A DNA stretch of 8,813 bases from the NCBI GenBank assembly GCA_025463615.1, contig JAODAU010000003.1, positions 1 through 8,813 of the forward strand, written 5' to 3'. The position numbers and the translations under genes are program-made. Positions 5,236 through 8,813 of the stretch are shown here, in pieces. Each line of letters begins with the position of its first letter. Positions within the stretch are counted from its first letter, which is position 1. The DNA is from Microbacteriaceae bacterium. GTDB taxonomy: Bacteria > Actinomycetota > Actinomycetes > Actinomycetales > Microbacteriaceae. Under the pieces are notes generated by a model that ran no database searches, had not been told where the DNA came from, and saw only the letters and a program-made list of their open reading frames with translations.

Positions 5236-7011
5236 ATGGACCCCGTCACGACCGCCGTCGACCCCGCCTACAAGGATGCCTCGCTCCCCCTCGAGCAGCG
5301 CGTCGAGAACCTCCTCGGCCAGATGACCCTCGAGGAGAAGGCTGGGCTGTTCTTCCACACGATGATCGCGATGGGCGAGGGCGGCGAGCTCGCCGGACCC
5401 GATCCGGTGTTCGGCTCCCCGGCGACCAGCGAGTACGTCGTCGAGCGGCACATGACCCACCTCAACCTCTTCGGCGCCGCGCCCTCCGGCCGCGAGATCG
5501 CGCTCTGGCACAACCGTCTGCAGGAGCTCGCCGCGGGCACCCGGCTCGGCATCCCGATGACCGTCGCCACGGATCCCCGCCACCACTTCAGCGAGAACCC
5601 CGGCGCGGCCATGATGGCCGGCCCGTTCTCGCAGTGGCCCGAGGCGCTCGGGCTCGGCGCGATCGGCGACGAGGCGCTCGTGGAGCGGTTCGGCGACATC
5701 GCGCGGCAGGAGTACCTCGCGGTGGGGCTGCGGGTGGCGCTGCATCCGCAGGTCGACCTCGCGACGGAGCCGCGCTGGTCGCGACAGGTGTCGACGTTCG
5801 GCGAGAACGCCGAGCTCACCTCGAAGCTGGGAGCCGCGTACATCCGCGGGTTCCAGGGCGGAACGCTGGGGCGGGACTCGGTGGCGACGATGACCAAGCA
5901 CTTCCCGGGCGGCGGGCCGCAGAAGGACGGCGAGGACCCGCACTTCGCCTACGGGCGCGAGCAGGTCTACCCGGGCGGCATGTTCGAGTACCACCTCAGG
6001 CCCTTCGAGGCGGCCATCGCGGCCGGCGCCAGCCAGATGATGCCGTACTACGGCATGCCCGTCGGCACCGAGTACGAGGAGGTGGGATTCGGCTTCAACC
6101 GGTCGGTGATCACCGGCATCCTGCGCGAGCGGTTCGGCTTCGACGGCATCGTCTGCACCGACTGGGGCCTGCTCAGCGACGCGGTGCTGCTGGGCGAGGC
6201 GTTCCCGGCGCGCGCCTGGGGCGTCGAGCACCTCTCGGTCGAGGACCGCATGGTCAGGGTGATCGAGGCCGGCGCCGACCAGTTCGGCGGCGAGGCGATC
6301 CCCGACGTTCTCGTGTCGCTCGTGCGCGCCGGCCGCATCAGCGAGGAGCGCATCGACGAGTCGGCGCGCCGCCTGCTGCGCGAGAAGTTCGTGCTCGGCC
6401 TGTTCGAGAACCCCTACGTGGACGTGGATGCCGCGGACGCCCTGGTGGGCCGCGCCGACTTCCGCGCGGCGGGCGACGCCGCGCAGCGCGCCGCGATCAC
6501 GGTGCTGGCGCACGGGGACAGCACGCCGTCCCTGCCGCTGGCCCGCGGCATCCGCGTGTACGTCGAGGGCATCGCGCCCGAGGTCGCGGCCGGGTACGGC
6601 GAGGTGGTCGGCAGCCCACAGGAGGCGGATGTCGCGATCATCCGCGTCGGCGCCCCGTTCGAGCAGCGAGCCACCTTCTTCGAGAACTTCTTCCACGCCG
6701 GCTCGCTCGAGTTCGCGCCGGAGCAGGTGGAGCGGATCACCGCGATCGCCCGCGTGGTGCCGACCGTGATCGACGTGTTCCTCGACCGCGCGGCGGTGCT
6801 CACCCCGTTCTCGGGTGTGGCGGCGCTGGTGGCCGACTTCGGGGCATCCGGGGCCGCGGTGCTGGACGTGCTGTTCGGCGACGCGAAGCCGCTCGGCCGC
6901 CTGCCGATCGAGCTGCCGTCGAGCATGGCGGCGGTCGAGGCGAGCGACCCGGATGTGCCCTCGGACACGAAGGATCCGCTGTTCCGCTTCGGCCACGGCC
7001 TGAGTCTCTGA
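5236..7011 (+). CDS. Glycoside hydrolase family 3 protein, two-domain type without Fn3
   Basis: This is a second GH3 enzyme of 591 aa, clearly different from the one at 920-3148. It has a barrel domain (about residues 20-390) and an alpha/beta sandwich (about 415-590), and it ends directly at FRFGHGLSL without a Fn3 domain. Barrel landmarks are ATDPRHHFSE, LATEPRWSR with TFGE, MTKHFPGGG (K221, H222) and the nucleophile D309 in VCTDWG. In the second domain VGAPFEQR (E476) sits where exo-glucanase-type GH3 enzymes carry the acid/base, followed by an ENFFHAGSLEF stretch. That makes E476 a candidate, not a certainty. No signal peptide is seen, so it is probably cytoplasmic. The start at 5236 is set by the GAGAGGAAG site. 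The carboxylesterase follows 12 nt downstream, so the two form an operon. Likely activity is removal of a terminal beta-linked sugar from a glycoside. The substrate is unknown. Confidence 0.9.
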   Translation: MDPVTTAVDPAYKDASLPLEQRVENLLGQMTLEEKAGLFFHTMIAMGEGGELAGPDPVFGSPATSEYVVERHMTHLNLFGAAPSGREIALWHNRLQELAAGTRLGIPMTVATDPRHHFSENPGAAMMAGPFSQWPEALGLGAIGDEALVERFGDIARQEYLAVGLRVALHPQVDLATEPRWSRQVSTFGENAELTSKLGAAYIRGFQGGTLGRDSVATMTKHFPGGGPQKDGEDPHFAYGREQVYPGGMFEYHLRPFEAAIAAGASQMMPYYGMPVGTEYEEVGFGFNRSVITGILRERFGFDGIVCTDWGLLSDAVLLGEAFPARAWGVEHLSVEDRMVRVIEAGADQFGGEAIPDVLVSLVRAGRISEERIDESARRLLREKFVLGLFENPYVDVDAADALVGRADFRAAGDAAQRAAITVLAHGDSTPSLPLARGIRVYVEGIAPEVAAGYGEVVGSPQEADVAIIRVGAPFEQRATFFENFFHAGSLEFAPEQVERITAIARVVPTVIDVFLDRAAVLTPFSGVAALVADFGASGAAVLDVLFGDAKPLGRLPIELPSSMAAVEASDPDVPSDTKDPLFRFGHGLSL

Positions 7012-7023
7012 GAGGCTGGAGGC

Positions 7024-8475
7024 GTGACGGAGTTCGTCGAGGTAGACACCACCGCCGGGCGCGTGCGCGGCTTCTGGCGCGAGGGGTCCGCCGCGTTCCT
7101 CGGCATCCCGTTCGCCGAGCCGCCGGTGGGCGAGCTGCGGTTCGCCGCGCCCGTGCCGCACGCGCCGTGGGACGGGGTGCGCGACGCGCTCGAGTACGGC
7201 GCGACCCCGCAGCGCGGCGCGCTGGCCGAGATCACGCTGATCCCGGAACCGTCGGTGCCCGGCGACTCGACCCTCAACGTCAACGTGTTCACGCCGTCGC
7301 CCGGCGAGGGCGCGCTGCCGGTGCTCGTGTACATCCACGGCGGTGGCTACGTCGCCGGCTCGCCGGCGAGCCCCTGGTACGACGGCGCCGCGTTCAACCG
7401 CGACGGGATCGTGACCGTCTCGCTGTCGTACCGGCTCGGCTTCGACGGCTTCGGACGCATCCCGGATGCCCCCTCCAACCGTGGCGTGCGCGACTGGCTG
7501 CTCGGCCTCGAGTGGGTGCGCGACAACATCGCGGCGTTCGGCGGCGACCCGGCGCGCGTGACGATCGCGGGCCAGTCGGCGGGCGGCGGCGCGGTGCTCA
7601 CCCTGCTCGGGATGCCGGCGGCACAGAACCTCTTCCACGCGGTCTGGTGCATCTCCGGCGCGCTGGGAGACGTGACCCCGGAGCGCGCCGAGGCGCTGGC
7701 CGGCCGCCTTGCCACGGCTGCGGGCGTCGAGCCGACCCGCGCCGGCTTCGCCTCCCTCACCGAGGACGCGCTGCTCGCGGCGCAGGCCAAGGTGTCCGGC
7801 TTCGCCGAGGGCGTCAACCCGCTGGATGCCATGGCCGCCATGCTCGACGACGGCCTCGCCCTCGGCCCGATGATCGACGGCGACCTGCTCCCCCGCCCCA
7901 CCATCGACGCGATCCGCGACGGCGTCGGCGCCGACAGGCCGCTGGTGCTCGGCACCACCGACGACGAGTTCACGATGGCGCTGACGCCCGCGAAGAACAA
8001 GCTGCGGTTCATCCCGCCGAACGTGCTGCTCGGGAGGCTGGGCCTTCGCGGGGGCCGCCGCTCCGCCTACCGCAGGGCCAATCGCGGTATCCACGGCACG
8101 GCCGCCGTGATCGGCCGCTACGTGACCGACCGGATGTTCCGGGCCCCCACCCTGCAGGTCGCCGAGGCTCGCGGCGCTGCCGCGACCTGGCTCTACCGCT
8201 TCGCCTGGCGCTCCCCCGTGCACGGCTTCGCCATCCACTGCCTCGACGTGGCGTTCTTCTTCGACTGCCTGCAGCGCGACGGCGTCACCGCGATCGCGGG
8301 CGCCCACCCGCCCGAGGCCCTGGCGACCGAGGTCCACGGATCGGCCGTCCGCTTCGTGCGCGACGGCGCCCCGGGCTGGCCCGGCTTCGCCCAGGATGGC
8401 GCGACCCGGGTGTTCGACGAGCCGCCCACGACGGAGCAGCACGGCTTCGCCCCGGTGGAGGCCCTGCTGAGGTAA
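7024..8475 (+). CDS. Type B carboxylesterase (PnbA-like)
   Basis: This is an alpha/beta-hydrolase esterase of the carboxylesterase/para-nitrobenzyl esterase family, 483 aa, near the usual 480-510 for bacterial members. The family N-terminus (FLGIPFAEPPVGELRF) confirms the GTG start at 7024. The oxyanion-hole motif HGGGY lies at 105-109 and the nucleophile S185 in GQSAGG. The likely acid is E315 (GTTDDEF) and the likely histidine H405, in AIHCLDVAFFF rather than the common HGxEL context. There is no signal peptide. A basic stretch at about 340-354 (LRGGRRSAYRRANRG) follows the acid residue. GAGAGG at 7010-7015 overlaps the upstream GH3 stop and probably serves as ribosome-binding site, which implies coupled translation. 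Given its operon partner, it may remove acyl groups from an acylated glycoside or its aglycone. Detoxification of an unrelated ester remains possible. Confidence 0.9.
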   Translation: MTEFVEVDTTAGRVRGFWREGSAAFLGIPFAEPPVGELRFAAPVPHAPWDGVRDALEYGATPQRGALAEITLIPEPSVPGDSTLNVNVFTPSPGEGALPVLVYIHGGGYVAGSPASPWYDGAAFNRDGIVTVSLSYRLGFDGFGRIPDAPSNRGVRDWLLGLEWVRDNIAAFGGDPARVTIAGQSAGGGAVLTLLGMPAAQNLFHAVWCISGALGDVTPERAEALAGRLATAAGVEPTRAGFASLTEDALLAAQAKVSGFAEGVNPLDAMAAMLDDGLALGPMIDGDLLPRPTIDAIRDGVGADRPLVLGTTDDEFTMALTPAKNKLRFIPPNVLLGRLGLRGGRRSAYRRANRGIHGTAAVIGRYVTDRMFRAPTLQVAEARGAAATWLYRFAWRSPVHGFAIHCLDVAFFFDCLQRDGVTAIAGAHPPEALATEVHGSAVRFVRDGAPGWPGFAQDGATRVFDEPPTTEQHGFAPVEALLR

Positions 8476-8478
8476 TTG

Positions 8479-8533
8479 GCGTCGCTGCCGTTTGTCAGCG
8501 ACGCGTCTGTTCAAACGCGCGCGACGCTGACAA
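8479..8533. terminator. Overlapping, mutually exclusive hairpins between convergent genes
   Basis: Hairpin A pairs GCGTCGCTG (8479-8487) with CAGCGACGC (8496-8504), 9 bp around an 8-nt loop. Hairpin B pairs TTGTCAGCG (8492-8500) with CGCTGACAA (8525-8533). It continues past one A:A mismatch with CGCG/CGCG (8502-8505 and 8520-8523), giving 13 paired positions and a 14-nt loop. The two share 8492-8504, so only one can form at a time. The position 3 nt after the carboxylesterase stop and before a convergent gene end suggests a two-way terminator. No T-run follows either stem, so classic intrinsic termination is not assured. The remaining bases to 8573 show nothing else. Confidence 0.55.
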
Positions 8534-8573
8534 GGCGGCGCGGATCATCTCTGCGAGCGGCCCTTCGAGAGCC

Positions 8574-8813
8574 TCAGGGACCGGTCAGCAACTCCCGCAA
8601 GGAGGCCGGGTCTGTGACCGGCAGGCGGCACACGAAGTCGCGGCAGAGATACGCCCCATCGCGGCCACGCCCGGCGAACAGCTCGAACCCGGCCGCCGCG
8701 AACTCGTCCGCCTGGTCCGCGGTCACCAGGGCCGTGAGCCCACCGGCCGGGCTGAAACCGCGCGCGACCTCCGCCACAGCATCCCCCACCGCCACCAGCT
8801 GCACCACCGGAGA
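8574..8813 (-). CDS. YyaL/DUF255-type thioredoxin-domain protein, C-terminal fragment
   Basis: Only the last 80 residues are in the window. The frame is open to the right edge and the gene starts beyond it, so the internal GTG at 8807 is not taken as a start. The fragment ends GAYLCRDFVCRLPVTDP plus about ten residues. This resembles the characteristic C-terminus of the YyaL/SSP411 family (an N-terminal thioredoxin-like DUF255 domain and a six-hairpin glycosidase-like domain), which typically reads AYVCxxFxCxxPVTDP. Full-length members are about 600-700 aa, and their biochemical role is unsettled. The gene converges on the carboxylesterase gene, with a hairpin region between, and is probably unrelated to the sugar locus. 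Confidence 0.72.
   Translation of the reverse strand, partial: SPVVQLVAVGDAVAEVARGFSPAGGLTALVTADQADEFAAAGFELFAGRGRDGAYLCRDFVCRLPVTDPASLRELLTGP

Noticed and set aside
5212..8514. Very long open frame (about 1100 codons) on the - strand
   Set aside because: It lies antisense to both the short GH3 gene and the carboxylesterase gene, each with complete catalytic motifs. Its protein is a low-complexity run of Arg, Ala, Gly, Val and His typical of a complementary frame in high-GC DNA.
1..8813. CRISPR arrays, tRNA or rRNA genes, insertion sequences, phage or toxin-antitoxin genes
   Set aside because: No regularly spaced direct repeats, cloverleaf-like structures, transposase motifs or terminal repeats were seen on either strand.

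Overview
The window is high-GC (roughly 70% by eye), densely packed actinobacterial DNA. Codons mostly end in G or C, one start is GTG, and the 7-mer GGATGCC/GGCATCC is strikingly frequent. Together with the protein sequences this suggests Microbacteriaceae (Microbacterium, Leifsonia or Agromyces type). The genus cannot be fixed from the sequence alone.

Layout. Left edge: the 3' part of a CoA-binding (YccU-like) protein gene (1-501), then a small three-helix membrane protein (537-923), both on the + strand. The membrane-protein gene converges on, and shares its stop-codon bases with, the centre-left cluster. That cluster lies on the - strand and reads right to left: a TetR-family regulator (4551-5150), an MFS transporter (3181-4458) and a Fn3-containing GH3 beta-glucosidase (920-3148). 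Divergent from the regulator, on the + strand, are a second GH3 enzyme of a different subtype (5236-7011) and, 12 nt later, a type B carboxylesterase (7024-8475). A hairpin-rich intergenic stretch (8479-8533) separates the carboxylesterase from the convergent, truncated 3' end of a YyaL/DUF255-type thioredoxin-domain protein (8574-8813).

The five genes from 920 to 8475 look like one functional locus. The MFS protein would bring a glycoside into the cell. Two dissimilar GH3 enzymes would remove sugars and the carboxylesterase would remove an ester group. The TetR protein would sense the substrate or its aglycone. None of the three hydrolases has a visible signal peptide, so hydrolysis is probably cytoplasmic. 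The main new signal is regulatory. The promoters proposed for the transporter operon and for the second GH3 operon have the same architecture (TTGC-type -35, 17-bp spacer, TACGGT -10). They share 23 of 33 bases, including an identical TACGGTTTTC, and they flank the regulator gene on both sides. The natural substrate is unknown. An acylated plant or phenolic glycoside is the working inference.

No tRNA, rRNA, CRISPR array, transposase or phage gene was seen. No stretch longer than about 100 bases lacks a gene.
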